The notes: generated by a model from the letters alone, not told the origin. A stretch of DNA of 64,000 nt from Curtobacterium sp. MCLR17_032 (GCF_003234795.2 NZ_CP126268.1:2356001-2420000), one strand, 5' to 3'; numbered from the stretch's first letter, positions 17,987 to 27,241 are shown. Numbers and translations: made by a program.

Positions 17987-19798
17987 TCAGCGGACCGTGA
18001 CCGTGCGGCAGCCGAGCGAGGAGTCCCCGCCCCGCCCGAGCCCGGTCGCCGTGACGCACACCGTGTGCCGGCCCGGAGCCACCGCGAGGGTCCGTGCGTA
18101 CCCGTGTGCCGCCCCGCCGCCGTAGGCGCGGCCGATGTCGGGCCGGGAACCCGATGCCGCGATGCCCGTGGCACCCCGACCGTCGACCCGCACGGTGACG
18201 GTGACGGGGGTCGCGACGGCGTCCCGGTCGAAGGCCCACCCGGAGACGGCCACGCGACGCTTCGCCGGCGACGTCACAGCGTCCACCCGCCCGACCGGGG
18301 CACTGGCGGCGATCGTCAGGGTCCGGCACACCGACGTCGGTGCGACGGTGCCCGCCGTGCCGCCGGGCGCGACGTCGGACACGACCGCACACACCCGGTG
18401 GGTGCCCGCCGGACCGGGGACGACGGCCTGGAACCCGTGCGCCGCGCCGGCACCCGTGGTCCGTGCGACGTCCGGCCGGTCGAGGCCCGCGGTCGGCGAG
18501 GCGACGACTCGACCGTCGACGGTCACGTCCACCCGGAGGGCACGCGCGGGCACGTCGGTGTCGACCGCCCAGCCGCGGACCGCGATGCCCGCCGGCGCTG
18601 CGGTGGCCGACTCGAGCGTCACGCGGGGGGCGGCCGACTGCTGGCGCTTCGGCGCCGCGGTCTGCGCGGGCGCCGGGGTCTGCGGCGCCGGGGTGCCGAG
18701 CGCGGCGTTCGCGACGAGGCTCTGCGCGTACGCGGAGTACCAGTTCCCGGCCCGCGGTCCCCCGTTGCAGGTGCCGTCGCTCGCGCCGGGCGTCTTCACC
18801 CAGAGCAGGGCGTCGAGCGCGGTGCCGTCGGTGGCGACCCGGGGCGTGGTGCCGAGACCGGCGCCCGGGGCGTTGCACCAGGTGCCGCGCCAGCCGGTGC
18901 CGTTCCGGGAGGTGTCGATCACGTAGTGCGAGCCTCCGGTCAGCGCGGAGACCCGCTCGGCGTACGCCTGCTCGGCGGCGACCGGGTAGTAGTTCGCGAC
19001 GTTGGTGGAGAACCCGCGGGCGGACTGCACGCCGGCCTTCGTCAGACGCTCGGCCATCGTGGCGGCCGGGACCCAGTTGGAGTTCCCGGCGTCGAGGTAC
19101 GCGGGGACGCCGGCAGCGGTGAAGGCGGCGACCTCGCGCGAGAGGATCCGGTAGCGCTGCTGGTCGAGCGAGCCGGTGCAGGCGCTGTTGCTGAGCATCG
19201 CGAGCGAGTCCGGTTCGACGACGACCACCGCACGCTTGCCGGCGACGAGTGACACGACCTGTTCCACCCAGCGGTCGTAGGCGCTCTCGTCGAACCCGCC
19301 CGCCGAGTAGCCGCCGCAGTCGCGCTGCGGGATCGCGTACGTGACGAACACCGCGGTCGTGCCGGTGGCGGCCGCACCGTCCGTGGCGGCGGTCACGGTC
19401 TTGGTCAGGGTCGCGCCCTGCGTCCACTCACCGAGCCACGTCGCGACCGGGTAGCGGGCGATCGTGCTGGCGGCAGCGGCTCCGGCCGGGTCACTCGTCG
19501 CCAGGGCCGCGGCGGCCTTCGCGGCCTCGCTCGTCGGCGGGTTGTACTGACCGCGGCCGTAGACCTGTGCCGCCGTCCGTGCGCGGAGCTCGGTCGGCGT
19601 CGCGGCGGAGGCCGGGGTCGCGTCGATCCCGGACACGACGAGTCCGGCCGTCACGACGGTGGCGACGAGCCCGACGGCGAGCGCCCTCGTCGCGCGGAGT
19701 GCGGCGGCGCGCAGTGCAGTTGCACGCAGTGCCGTCGTGCGCCGTGCCGTCGTCGAGGGCCGTGCCGTCGTCGAGCGCAGTGCCCTGGTCGTGCGCAT
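17987..19798 (-). CDS. Secreted glycoside hydrolase family 6 (beta-1,4-glucanase/cellobiohydrolase)
   Basis: Exported protein of 603 residues. The long N-terminus is rich in Arg/Thr/Ala, then a hydrophobic core (about 39-57) and a likely signal-peptidase site after A-S-A near residue 66. The GH6 domain spans about 70-375: I-P-Q-R-D-C-G-G-Y (D160) and V-V-V-V-E-P-D-S-L-A (D197), matching the family's two key aspartates. A Pro-rich linker leads to two tandem domains of about 95 residues, each with a G-W-A-x-D motif and a closing R-T-(L/V)-T-(I/V). The ATG at 19798 has GGGGGA 7 nt upstream. Likely acts on plant cellulose outside the cell. Confidence 0.9.
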   Translation of the reverse strand: MRTTRALRSTTARPSTTARRTTALRATALRAAALRATRALAVGLVATVVTAGLVVSGIDATPASAATPTELRARTAAQVYGRGQYNPPTSEAAKAAAALATSDPAGAAAASTIARYPVATWLGEWTQGATLTKTVTAATDGAAATGTTAVFVTYAIPQRDCGGYSAGGFDESAYDRWVEQVVSLVAGKRAVVVVEPDSLAMLSNSACTGSLDQQRYRILSREVAAFTAAGVPAYLDAGNSNWVPAATMAERLTKAGVQSARGFSTNVANYYPVAAEQAYAERVSALTGGSHYVIDTSRNGTGWRGTWCNAPGAGLGTTPRVATDGTALDALLWVKTPGASDGTCNGGPRAGNWYSAYAQSLVANAALGTPAPQTPAPAQTAAPKRQQSAAPRVTLESATAAPAGIAVRGWAVDTDVPARALRVDVTVDGRVVASPTAGLDRPDVARTTGAGAAHGFQAVVPGPAGTHRVCAVVSDVAPGGTAGTVAPTSVCRTLTIAASAPVGRVDAVTSPAKRRVAVSGWAFDRDAVATPVTVTVRVDGRGATGIAASGSRPDIGRAYGGGAAHGYARTLAVAPGRHTVCVTATGLGRGGDSSLGCRTVTVR

Positions 19799-19871
19799 GT
19801 GTGGTCCCCCGGGAGTCAGCGTGGTCAGCCTCCCCATGGCACCACGCGCACCCGCAGCGCACCACCCGCCA

Positions 19872-19905
19872 GTCCGGGTGCCACCCGACGAGGTGGCACC
19901 CGGAC
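19872..19905 (-). terminator. Strong hairpin after purK
   Basis: GTCCGGGTGCCAC (19872-19884) and its exact complement (19893-19905) form a 13-bp stem with an 8-nt loop, 10 nt past the purK stop. It lies upstream of GH6, so it separates the two transcripts. Confidence 0.75.
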
Positions 19906-19914
19906 CTGGTGACG

Positions 19915-21051
19915 TCAGTCGTCGAAGTGCGCTGCCGCAGCCCGGGCGCGGTACACCACGTCGTCCACGTCGTCGCCGGTCACGGTGACGTGGCCGATCT
20001 TCCGACCGGGGCGCGGCGCCTTGCCGTAGAAGTGGTACTTCGCTTCCGGGAACGCCGCGAGCGCTGCCGGGTAGCGCCCGGCCAGGTCGCCGTCGGCCGG
20101 TCCGCCGAGCACGTTCACCATCACCGCGACCGGGGCCGTCGCACCCGTCGCGCCGAGCGGCAGGTCGAGCACGGCACGCAGGTGCTGCTCGAACTGGCTC
20201 GTGGTCGAGCCGTCGATGGACCAGTGCCCGGTGTTGTGCGGTCGCATCGCCAGTTCGTTGATGAGGATGCGCTCGTCGTCGGTCTGGAAGAGCTCCACCG
20301 CCAGCACCCCGGTGACGCCGAGCTCCTCGGCGACGCGGACGGCGATCGCCTCGGCCAGGTCGGCGATCCGACCGGCGCTCGAGGGTGCGGGGGCGATGAC
20401 CTCGGCACACACCCCGTCACGCTGGGTGGTCTCGACGAGCGGCCAGGCGACGATCTCCCCGGAGGGCCGGCGCGCAACGGACTGCGCGAGTTCGCGGGTG
20501 AAGGCGACGAGCTCCTCGACCAGGAGGGCCTGGTCGCCGCCGACCTCGGCCACCGCGGTGAACCAGTCCTCGACGTCGGCCGGGTCGGTGACGACGCGGA
20601 CGCCCTTGCCGTCGTAGCCGCCCCGTGGGGTCTTCACGACCGCGCGTCCGCCGTGTTCGGCGAGGAACGCACGGAGTTCGTCCGCGTCGTGCACGGCAGC
20701 CCAGTCCGGCACCGGCAGTCCGAGGTCGCTGAGCCGACGGCGCATCGTGATCTTGTCCTGCGCGACCGCGAGCGGCTCCGGACCCGGGCGGACCGCGACG
20801 CCGGCGTCGACCAGCGCGGCCAGGACGTCCTGCGGCACGTGCTCGTGGTCGAAGGTCACGACGTCGACGTCCCGTGCGAACGCCAGGACGGTCTCGGCGT
20901 CGTGGTAGTCACCCTCGGCCGTCGCGGCGATCGCCGCCGACATGCCCGGCCCCTCGGCGAGGACCCGGATGTCGAGGCCGAGTTCCACCGCCGCGGGCAC
21001 CATCATCCGTGCGAGCTGGCCGCCGCCGATGACCCCGACACGCAGCGCCAT
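19915..21051 (-). CDS. purK: 5-(carboxyamino)imidazole ribonucleotide synthase
   Basis: ATP-grasp enzyme making N5-CAIR from AIR, ATP and bicarbonate; 378 residues, normal. N-terminal G-V-I-G-G-G-Q-L-A-R-M, the ATP-grasp lid region V-V-K-T-P-R-G-G-Y-D-G-K-G, and I-N-E-L-A-M-R-P-H-N-T-G-H-W-S with metal-binding residues. It begins 3 nt after the ugd stop, so both genes are probably co-transcribed; the coupling of a purine gene with UDP-glucose dehydrogenase is likely only positional. The ATG at 21051 gives the conserved M-A-L-R-V-G-V-I-G-G-G start. Confidence 0.95.
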   Translation of the reverse strand: MALRVGVIGGGQLARMMVPAAVELGLDIRVLAEGPGMSAAIAATAEGDYHDAETVLAFARDVDVVTFDHEHVPQDVLAALVDAGVAVRPGPEPLAVAQDKITMRRRLSDLGLPVPDWAAVHDADELRAFLAEHGGRAVVKTPRGGYDGKGVRVVTDPADVEDWFTAVAEVGGDQALLVEELVAFTRELAQSVARRPSGEIVAWPLVETTQRDGVCAEVIAPAPSSAGRIADLAEAIAVRVAEELGVTGVLAVELFQTDDERILINELAMRPHNTGHWSIDGSTTSQFEQHLRAVLDLPLGATGATAPVAVMVNVLGGPADGDLAGRYPAALAAFPEAKYHFYGKAPRPGRKIGHVTVTGDDVDDVVYRARAAAAHFDD

Positions 21052-21053
21052 GG

Positions 21054-22361
21054 TCAGCGCCCCATGCCGTGGTACGCGAAGCCCGCGGCACGCCAGGCGT
21101 CGCGGTCCAGGCAGTTGCGACCGTCGATGACGACCGGGTTCGCGACGGCAGCGGCGACGGTGGTGGCGTCGAGTTCGCGGAACTCGTTCCACTCGGTGAG
21201 GACGAGCACGATGTCCGCGCCGGTGACGGCCTCGGTCGCGGACTCGACGTAGTCCAGCTCGGGGTGCAGTCGGCGTGCGGTGCCGATCGCCTCGGGGTCG
21301 TACGCGGCGACCTCGGCTCCGAGCTCACGCAGGCGTGCGGCGATGTCGAGCGACGGGGAGTCACGGACGTCGTCGGAGTTCGGCTTGAACGCGAGCCCGA
21401 GGACCGCGACGCGCTTGCCGGTGACGTCCCCGCCGAGGGCCTGGGTGGCGAGCTCGACGACGTGGGCCCGACGACGGAGGTTGATCGCGTCGATGTCCGC
21501 GAGGAACGCGAGCGACTCCCCCACGCCGAGCTCGTCGGCACGGGCCTGGAACGCGCGGATGTCCTTCGGCAGGCAGCCACCGCCGAACCCGAGGCCGGCG
21601 TTGAGGAACTTCCGCCCGATGCGGGCGTCGTGACCGATGGCGTCGGCGAGCGCGGTGACGTCGGCACCGACGACCTCCGCGATCTCGGCCATCGCGTTGA
21701 TGAAGGAGATCTTGGTCGCCAGGAAGGCGTTCGCGCTGACCTTGACGAGTTCGGCGGTGGCCAGGTCGACGACGAGCCGGGGGGTGTCGTCGGCGAGCGC
21801 AACGGCGTAGACCTCGTCGAGGGCCGCGACGGCCGCTTCGCCCTCGGGTCCGGTGGGCACGCCGTAGACCAGGCGGTCCGGCGCGATGGTGTCCTGCACG
21901 GCGAAGCCCTCGCGGAGGAACTCGGGGTTCCAGACCAGCGTGGCACCGGGGACGGCCGCGCTGACGTCGGCGGCCAGGCGGGCCGCGGTGCCCACCGGCA
22001 CGGTCGACTTGCCGACGACGAAGTCACCGGCGGACAGGTGCTCGGTGAGCGAGGCGACGGCCGCGTCGACGTACTTCAGGTCGGCCGCACCGGTCGGGCC
22101 CTGGGGCGTGCCCACCGCGACGAAGTGGACGCGGGCGCCGGCGACCTCGGCCATGTCGGTCGTGAACCGGATCCGGCCGGAGGCCAGGGCCTCGGTCAGG
22201 ATCTCGGGCAGACCGGGCTCGAAGAACGGCGCTTCGCCCGCCGCGAGTCGTTCGATCTTCCCCGGGTCGACGTCCACCGCGACGACGTCGTGTCCGAGCT
22301 TGGCCATGGAGGCGGCGTGGACGGCACCGAGGTAACCGCAGCCGATGACAGAGATACGCAC
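21054..22361 (-). CDS. ugd: UDP-glucose 6-dehydrogenase
   Basis: NAD-dependent four-electron oxidation of UDP-glucose to UDP-glucuronate, a precursor for acidic surface polysaccharide. Length 435. N-terminal R-I-S-V-I-G-C-G-Y-L-G Rossmann motif, S-T-V-P-V-G-T, E-F-L-R-E-G, and the catalytic-cysteine block G-F-G-G-G-C-L-P-K-D near residue 265. The GTG at 22361 gives the family's usual N-terminus and lies 6 nt after TACCGT, suggesting a leaderless message; an ATG at 22394 would add 11 residues overlapping the -10. Followed by purK after 3 nt. Confidence 0.95.
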   Translation of the reverse strand: MRISVIGCGYLGAVHAASMAKLGHDVVAVDVDPGKIERLAAGEAPFFEPGLPEILTEALASGRIRFTTDMAEVAGARVHFVAVGTPQGPTGAADLKYVDAAVASLTEHLSAGDFVVGKSTVPVGTAARLAADVSAAVPGATLVWNPEFLREGFAVQDTIAPDRLVYGVPTGPEGEAAVAALDEVYAVALADDTPRLVVDLATAELVKVSANAFLATKISFINAMAEIAEVVGADVTALADAIGHDARIGRKFLNAGLGFGGGCLPKDIRAFQARADELGVGESLAFLADIDAINLRRRAHVVELATQALGGDVTGKRVAVLGLAFKPNSDDVRDSPSLDIAARLRELGAEVAAYDPEAIGTARRLHPELDYVESATEAVTGADIVLVLTEWNEFRELDATTVAAAVANPVVIDGRNCLDRDAWRAAGFAYHGMGR

Positions 22362-22367
22362 GGGACG

Positions 22368-22373
22368 ACGGTA
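22368..22373 (-). promoter_or_regulatory. Likely leaderless promoter of ugd (-10 TACCGT)
   Basis: Minus-strand TACCGT ends 6 nt before the GTG of ugd; there is no ribosome site in between. Confidence 0.5.
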
Positions 22374-22462
22374 CCGGGTCGTCGCCGGGTCCACGAGACG
22401 GTGAACCGCAAGAACCGCGGCGGTTCTCCGCAGTGTGGCCGGAGCGGCGGCCGCCCGAGCCG

Positions 22463-22996
22463 TCAGCGGTCGTGTCGTGCGGTGCCCCGGACGATGTCGT
22501 CCCAGTCGGGTTCGCGGTGTCGACGTCGGGCCTCGTGCGCCTCGACCAGGTCGTGCAGCACGGCGACGACGAGGTCCGCGTGCGGCACGTCGGCGAGCAC
22601 GAGCGCCGGGTCGTCGCCGGGGAACACGAGCACGTCACCGGACCGGAACAGCCCCTGGGCACCCTGCCGTCGCACGGTGACGTCGTACCCGCGGGAGTGC
22701 AGGAGCTCGCGCCGGGTCCGGGTGCCGAGTCCGTGCGAGACGACGAGTCGCCGGGTGGTCACGACGTACCGCTCGGACATCCACCGCAGCAGCGGTACCA
22801 GCCCGCCGACGAGCACGAGCACGACGACGAGGACCGCGACGACGACGTTGAGCCAGGCGAGTTCCGCGCGGAACACCCCGAAGCCGAACCCGCCCGCGGC
22901 CGCGACGAGGACGACGAAGACCGCGGGCCGGACGAGACGTCGGGCGTGGGGCCGGAGCCGGGCGACGACGAGCTCGGGGGCAGGCTCGTCGGTCAT
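22463..22996 (-). CDS. Membrane protein with bacterial PH (bPH2) domain
   Basis: Protein of 177 residues with two hydrophobic segments (about 22-42 and 46-68) followed by a bacterial pleckstrin-homology-like domain: S-E-R-Y-V-V-T-T-R-R-L-V-V and L-L-H-S-R-G-Y-D-V-T-V. The tail is rich in Arg and His. Such proteins sit in the inner membrane with the PH-like part in the cytoplasm; their roles are mostly unknown. It follows birA closely. Start 22996 is used; an ATG at 23008 would overlap the birA stop by 8 nt and is also possible, and neither has a clear ribosome site. Confidence 0.75.
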   Translation of the reverse strand: MTDEPAPELVVARLRPHARRLVRPAVFVVLVAAAGGFGFGVFRAELAWLNVVVAVLVVVLVLVGGLVPLLRWMSERYVVTTRRLVVSHGLGTRTRRELLHSRGYDVTVRRQGAQGLFRSGDVLVFPGDDPALVLADVPHADLVVAVLHDLVEAHEARRRHREPDWDDIVRGTARHDR

Positions 22997-23000
22997 GGGC

Positions 23001-23804
23001 TCATGCATAGCGCAGGTGGGTGACGTCCCCCACCGCGACGCCCCTGGAGGCACCGGTCCGGTCCCGGATCGTGATGCGACCGTCGTCGTCGACGCCGGTC
23101 GCGTCGGCCTCGACGGTGGACCCGTCCGGCAGTTCGAGGCGCACCCGCTGGCCGACGGTCCCGCACACGGCACGCACGTGGGAGCGGACCGCGTCGGCAG
23201 CCGCACCACCGGCGACCAGCCCGGCCACGGCCTCCTGGAGGCCCGTCCAGAAGCCCGCCAGGACGGCGTCGGCGAGTGCCGTGGCCGGTCCGGTCGCCCC
23301 GGCGACGAGCAGGGAGGTCGCGGTCGGGGTCGGCAGGTCCGTGGCGGGGATGGTGAGGTTCACACCGACCCCGACGACGACCGACCCGTCGGCGGCGACC
23401 TGGCAGAGCACGCCGCTGACCTTCCGGCCGTCGACGAGCACGTCGTTCGGCCACTTCACGAGCACGCGGTCGTGGGCGGTGTCGAGCGCGCCGGCGACGG
23501 CGTCGCGGACCGCAGCGCCGGCGACGAGCGGCAGCCAACCCCGGTCGCGCGGGTCGAGGTCCGCCCGCACCAGCACGCTGGCCGCCAGGGTCTGGCCGGC
23601 CGGGGCCACCCAGGAGCGGTCGAGGCGTCCGCGACCGGCGGTCTGCTCGAGCGTCACGACGACGCTGCCGGAGGCGCGGTCCGAGGCGTCGCGGAGCAGG
23701 TCAGCGTTCGTCGACCCGGTCGTCGGGAGCACCGTCATCGTCGCTCCGGCGCCCTCGACGGCGGCGCGGGCGGAGGCGAAGTCGGGCGTGACCGGTGTGG
23801 ACAT
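23001..23804 (-). CDS. birA: Biotin--[acetyl-CoA-carboxylase] ligase
   Basis: Attaches biotin to the BCCP domain of acyl-CoA carboxylase. Length 267, without an N-terminal DNA-binding helix-turn-helix, so it is a group I enzyme and not a repressor. The catalytic site shows G-R-G-R at residues 57-60, then K-W-P-N-D-V and the G-V-G-V-N-L loop. ATG 23804 is used, as upstream in-frame sequence is low-complexity Arg-rich shadow. It diverges from the carboxylase beta gene 74 nt away, a common arrangement in actinobacteria, and its substrate BCCP is encoded at 31707-33482. Confidence 0.92.
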   Translation of the reverse strand: MSTPVTPDFASARAAVEGAGATMTVLPTTGSTNADLLRDASDRASGSVVVTLEQTAGRGRLDRSWVAPAGQTLAASVLVRADLDPRDRGWLPLVAGAAVRDAVAGALDTAHDRVLVKWPNDVLVDGRKVSGVLCQVAADGSVVVGVGVNLTIPATDLPTPTATSLLVAGATGPATALADAVLAGFWTGLQEAVAGLVAGGAAADAVRSHVRAVCGTVGQRVRLELPDGSTVEADATGVDDDGRITIRDRTGASRGVAVGDVTHLRYA

Positions 23805-23866
23805 GCACGCAAACCTACGGCCCGGAACCGTGGGGGTCCTCCAACGGGGCCGTCCTGCACCGCCGG

Positions 23867-23872
23867 TAGGGT
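23867..23872 (+). promoter_or_regulatory. Likely leaderless promoter of the carboxylase beta gene (-10 TAGGGT)
   Basis: TAGGGT ends 6 nt before the GTG at 23879 in the divergent gap with birA. No ribosome site can fit, so the mRNA probably starts at the initiation codon. Confidence 0.55.
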
Positions 23873-23878
23873 GATCGG

Positions 23879-25474
23879 GTGACCACAGGAGACACCCCCG
23901 ATCTCTCGACGACCGCCGGCCGGCTCGACGACCTCCGCGTGCGCTACCACGAAGCCGTGACCGCCGCAGGCGAGACCGCGATCGCGAAGCAGCACGCCAA
24001 GGGCAAGACGACGGCACGCGAGCGGATCGAGCAGCTGCTCGACCCGAACTCCTTCGTCGAGCTCGACGAGTTCGTCCGGCACCGCACCCACGCCTTCGGC
24101 ATGGACGCCAAGCGGCCCTACGGTGACGCGGTCGTCACCGGCTTCGGCACGATCCACGGCCGCCAGGTCGCCGTCTACGCGCAGGACTTCACCGTCTTCG
24201 GCGGCTCCCTCGGCGAGGTCGCCGGCGAGAAGATCATCAAGGTGATGGAGCACGCGCTGAAGACGGGTGTCCCGATCATCGGCATCCTCGACTCCGGTGG
24301 CGCCCGCATCCAGGAGGGCGTGGTCGCCCTCGGCAAGTACGGCGAGATCTTCCGGCTCAACACCGCGGCCTCCGGGGTCATCCCGCAGATCTCGATCGTG
24401 ATGGGCCCGGCCGCCGGCGGCGCGGTGTACTCCCCCGCCCTCACCGACTTCGTGATCATGGTCGACAAGACCAGCCACATGTTCGTCACCGGGCCGGACG
24501 TCATCAAGACCGTCACCGGCGAGGACGTCGGCTTCGAGGAGCTCGGCGGTGCCCACACGCACAACGCCGTCTCCGGTGTCGCGCACTGGTTGGCCGAGGA
24601 CGAGTCCGACGCGCTCGACTACGCCCGGTCGCTGATCGGGTTCCTGCCGGACAACAACCTGTCCGACGCCCCGGCCTACGACGTCGCCCCCGAGCTCGAG
24701 ACGACCGACGCCGACCGTGAGCTCGACGTCGTGATCCCGGACTCCACGAACCAGCCCTACGACGTCACGCAGGTCATCGAACACGTCGTCGACGACGGCG
24801 AGTTCCTCGAGGTGCAGCCGCTCTTCGCGCCGAACATCATGATCGGCTTCGGTCGGGTCGAGGGCCGGACGGTCGGCATCATCGCGAACCAGCCGCAGGC
24901 GATGGCCGGAACGCTGAACATCGACGCCGGCGAGAAGGCCGCACGCTTCGTCCGGTTCTGCGACGCGTTCGGCATCCCGATCCTGACCCTGGTCGACGTC
25001 CCGGGCTACCTGCCCGGCACCGACCAGGAGTGGACCGGCGTCATCCGCCGTGGCGCGAAGCTCCTCTACGCCTACGCCGAGGCCACCGTGCCCCTCGTCA
25101 CCGTCATCACCCGCAAGGCCTACGGCGGCGCGTACATCGTGATGGGCTCGAAGCAGCTCGGTGCCGACATCAACCTGGCCTGGCCGACGGCGGAGATCGC
25201 GGTCATGGGAGGCCAGGGCGCGGTCAACATCCTGTACCGCAGCGAGATCAAGCGTGCCGAAGAGGCCGGTGAGGACGTCGCCGCGGTCCGCACGAAGCTC
25301 GCGAACGAGTACACCTACAACGTCGCGTCGCCGTACCTGGCGGCCGAGCGCGGGGAGCTCGACGGGATCATCCAGCCGCACGCCACCCGCGTGTCGGTCA
25401 TCAAGGCCCTCCGGGCGCTCCGCGGCAAGCGCGCCAGCCTGCCGCCGAAGAAGCACGGGAACATCCCGCTGTGA
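23879..25474 (+). CDS. Acyl-CoA carboxylase carboxyltransferase (beta) subunit
   Basis: Transfers CO2 from carboxybiotin to acetyl- or propionyl-CoA. Length 531, the size of actinobacterial PccB/AccD-type subunits. It holds both crotonase-like halves: [14 protein letters not shown] and [11 protein letters not shown] in the N-domain; G-Y-L-P-G-T-D-Q-E and [13 protein letters not shown] in the C-domain, two oxyanion regions. It overlaps by 4 nt with the epsilon subunit gene. Whether it prefers acetyl- or propionyl-CoA cannot be settled from these motifs. Confidence 0.95.
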   Translation: MTTGDTPDLSTTAGRLDDLRVRYHEAVTAAGETAIAKQHAKGKTTARERIEQLLDPNSFVELDEFVRHRTHAFGMDAKRPYGDAVVTGFGTIHGRQVAVYAQDFTVFGGSLGEVAGEKIIKVMEHALKTGVPIIGILDSGGARIQEGVVALGKYGEIFRLNTAASGVIPQISIVMGPAAGGAVYSPALTDFVIMVDKTSHMFVTGPDVIKTVTGEDVGFEELGGAHTHNAVSGVAHWLAEDESDALDYARSLIGFLPDNNLSDAPAYDVAPELETTDADRELDVVIPDSTNQPYDVTQVIEHVVDDGEFLEVQPLFAPNIMIGFGRVEGRTVGIIANQPQAMAGTLNIDAGEKAARFVRFCDAFGIPILTLVDVPGYLPGTDQEWTGVIRRGAKLLYAYAEATVPLVTVITRKAYGGAYIVMGSKQLGADINLAWPTAEIAVMGGQGAVNILYRSEIKRAEEAGEDVAAVRTKLANEYTYNVASPYLAAERGELDGIIQPHATRVSVIKALRALRGKRASLPPKKHGNIPL

Positions 25475-25722
25475 GCCCCCGTCACGCTGCCGCCGTCCCG
25501 GCCGACGCCCCCGCGTCGGTCGCGGACGTCCGGGTCGTCGGCGGCCACCCGTCGCCGGAGGAACTGGCAGCCGTCGTCGCGGTGCTCCAGCGCCAGGCCG
25601 ACGAGGCCGCAGCGGCCGGACGGGCCCAGGCGGAGACGTCACCCCGGGACGGTTGGACCCGGTCGGCACGGGGCATGCGCGAGCCGCTCCAGCAGGGCGC
25701 CTGGAGCCGGTCACTCCGCTGA
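25471..25722 (+). CDS. accE: Acyl-CoA carboxylase epsilon subunit
   Basis: Small protein of 83 residues, GTG start overlapping the beta-subunit stop by 4 nt (GTGA). The core [20 protein letters not shown] is the actinobacterial epsilon-subunit pattern. The C-terminal W-x-R motif (W-T-R-S-A-R-G-M-R near residue 62) also fits. In Streptomyces and mycobacteria this subunit boosts the carboxylase complex and affects substrate range. It marks the system as actinobacterial. Confidence 0.88.
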   Translation: MSPRHAAAVPADAPASVADVRVVGGHPSPEELAAVVAVLQRQADEAAAAGRAQAETSPRDGWTRSARGMREPLQQGAWSRSLR

Positions 25723-26009
25723 CCTGAGCTGCTCCCGGCGCGTCGTTCCGGTACCGCCTCGGTACCCGCTCGGGCATGTCAGGCCGCTGTACCCCGTTCG
25801 ATACCGACCGGTGTCGACGTCATCATCGGGCGGACGCACCGTTCGGTCTCCCCTCGCTCGGGGGTCGTGCAGCCGGAGAACTGTCGCAGATCCGTGGAAT
25901 TGTCCCCCGAAATGACGACTGACACCCCCCGGTGCTGTTGGCATCATTGTCTGTGTTCGGTGTTCTTCGTTGAAGTGCATCGCCGGTCGGTGGCCGACTA
26001 GGGTACGAA
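25723..26009. other. Intergenic region with lower GC, no convincing gene
   Basis: This is the first part of the only gap over 300 nt (25723-26179), between convergent accE and the kinase-like gene. It is visibly richer in A/T, holds inverted copies of GGTACC around 25751-25773 and a TAGGGT at 25999-26004 on the plus strand. A minus-strand frame covers it (25711-26244) but has arginine-rich low-complexity composition and no ribosome site, so I do not call it. Confidence 0.5.
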
Positions 26010-26105
26010 GCCACCACCGTGACGAGTCAGGGCGATATTCGGGTTGTCGCTCTGACTCGGGTTGAGAACGGGCCGGTCGGTAGCTCCGACCGGCCCGTTC
26101 CCCGT
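26010..26105 (+). ncRNA. Candidate structured small RNA
   Basis: TAGGGT at 25999-26004 could be a -10, placing a start near 26010. Two hairpins follow directly. The first pairs 26024-26035 with 26047-26058 (12 bp with one G-T pair, loop 11). The second pairs GAACGGGCCGGTCGG (26066-26080) with its exact complement (26086-26100) across TAGCT, then CCCCGTTT. The predicted transcript is about 95 nt ending in a terminator-like stem. It might instead simply be the accE terminator. Confidence 0.35.
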
Positions 26106-26119
26106 TTCCGGGGCTGTAC

Positions 26120-26167
26120 TCGTCTCGGGCTGTGCCTGTCTCGGGCCGTGCCTGTCTCGGGCCGTGC
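26120..26167. repeat. 16-nt tandem repeat, three copies
   Basis: CTGTCTCGGGCCGTGC occurs at 26136-26151 and 26152-26167, and a diverged copy with three differences at 26120-26135. It lies between the hairpins and the 3' end of the kinase-like gene. Confidence 0.8.
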
Positions 26168-26179
26168 TCCCGACCGCGC

Positions 26180-27241
26180 TCAGGCGCGAGCCGCGTGCCG
26201 GTCGATCTCGAGCCACAGCGCGACGGAGTCGTCCTCGCCGTCATCGTCGTCCTCGTCCGCCGTCCCGAGTGCCGCGGACTCGCTCTCGGCCGCGTCCAGC
26301 CGCAGTCCCACCACGGTGACCGCGGCGTCGGCGTTGTCCGGCACCGTCCGGACGATCACGTTGTCGGCGTCCGCCTCGTACGCACGACGAAGCGCCTCGG
26401 CGAGTTCGGCGTGCACGCGCTCCTGCTCCACCGTCTCCAGGTCGTCCAGCCCGCCGTCGTCGTGCAGCTGGACGACCGCGCCCCGACGACGGAGGCGCAT
26501 CACCTCGGCGCGGACGTCGTCGGACAGCAGGGAGCGGCCGCGGATCTCGTCGCGGATCGCCTGCTCCAGGTGCAGGCTCTCGGCACGCTCGTCGTCGCTC
26601 AGACCGCCGCAGGTGTCGATGATGCGCTGGAGCATCGGCCGCGCCATCCTGGTCGTCTGTCCGAGCCGGACCTGCCGCTCGGACACATGCGCGTCCTGCG
26701 CCGCCTGCCAGTCCACGGTCTCCTGCTCGGCCCGGACGAAGTCGCGGGTGATCCGGGTGGCGTGGCTCATCGCGATCGCGAACCCGGTGGCGACCGACAA
26801 CCAGATCACGTTGCCGAGCGCACCCAACTCGCCCAGTGCCTCCAGGCCGGCCCAGCTCACCGAGTGGACCGTGCAGAAGGCGACGCCCACCCAGGCGAAG
26901 CGTCCGCGTTGGCGGACGGCCAGCACGACCATCAGCGTGCCGACGGCGGCGATCCACCACGTGGCGTAGGTCGGCGCGACCGCGAGGTCGACGACGGTCG
27001 AGCAGACGATGGGCATCACGACGGCCGTGGCGAGCGCGAACCAGGCGACCCACACGGGCAGCACCGGACCGCGCACGAACAGCGCGAGGGCGGTCGCCGC
27101 GGCGTAGAGGACCATGCAGGCGATGACCGGCGCGGCCTTCGACGGCGCGCCGGGCAGCGTGGTGACCGCGAGGACCAGGTGCAGCAGGGAGAAGAGCGCG
27201 GCGAGTCCGGTCGCGACGCCCGCGGGGATCGAGGCCCTCAT
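26180..27241 (-). CDS. Membrane protein resembling a sensor kinase without ATPase motifs
   Basis: Protein of 353 residues with about six N-terminal membrane segments (to about residue 160), then helices that include L-E-Q-A-I-R-D-E-I-R-G-R and A-V-V-Q-L-H-D-D-G-G, and an acidic D/E run near the C-terminus. The order resembles a histidine kinase, but I see neither an H-box nor the N-box and G-boxes needed for ATP binding. It overlaps the real kinase gene by 4 nt (ATGA), so the two are co-translated. It may be an accessory sensor or a kinase relative that has lost catalysis. Confidence 0.65.
   Translation of the reverse strand: MRASIPAGVATGLAALFSLLHLVLAVTTLPGAPSKAAPVIACMVLYAAATALALFVRGPVLPVWVAWFALATAVVMPIVCSTVVDLAVAPTYATWWIAAVGTLMVVLAVRQRGRFAWVGVAFCTVHSVSWAGLEALGELGALGNVIWLSVATGFAIAMSHATRITRDFVRAEQETVDWQAAQDAHVSERQVRLGQTTRMARPMLQRIIDTCGGLSDDERAESLHLEQAIRDEIRGRSLLSDDVRAEVMRLRRRGAVVQLHDDGGLDDLETVEQERVHAELAEALRRAYEADADNVIVRTVPDNADAAVTVVGLRLDAAESESAALGTADEDDDDGEDDSVALWLEIDRHAARA

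Noticed and set aside
21069..23882. Plus-strand open frame of 937 codons
   Set aside because: Opposite to ugd, the PH-domain gene and birA, all with clear motifs.
25711..26244. Minus-strand open frame of 177 codons in the accE-kinase gap
   Set aside because: It overlaps the end of the kinase-like gene and the hairpins, has no ribosome site and shows no recognisable domain.
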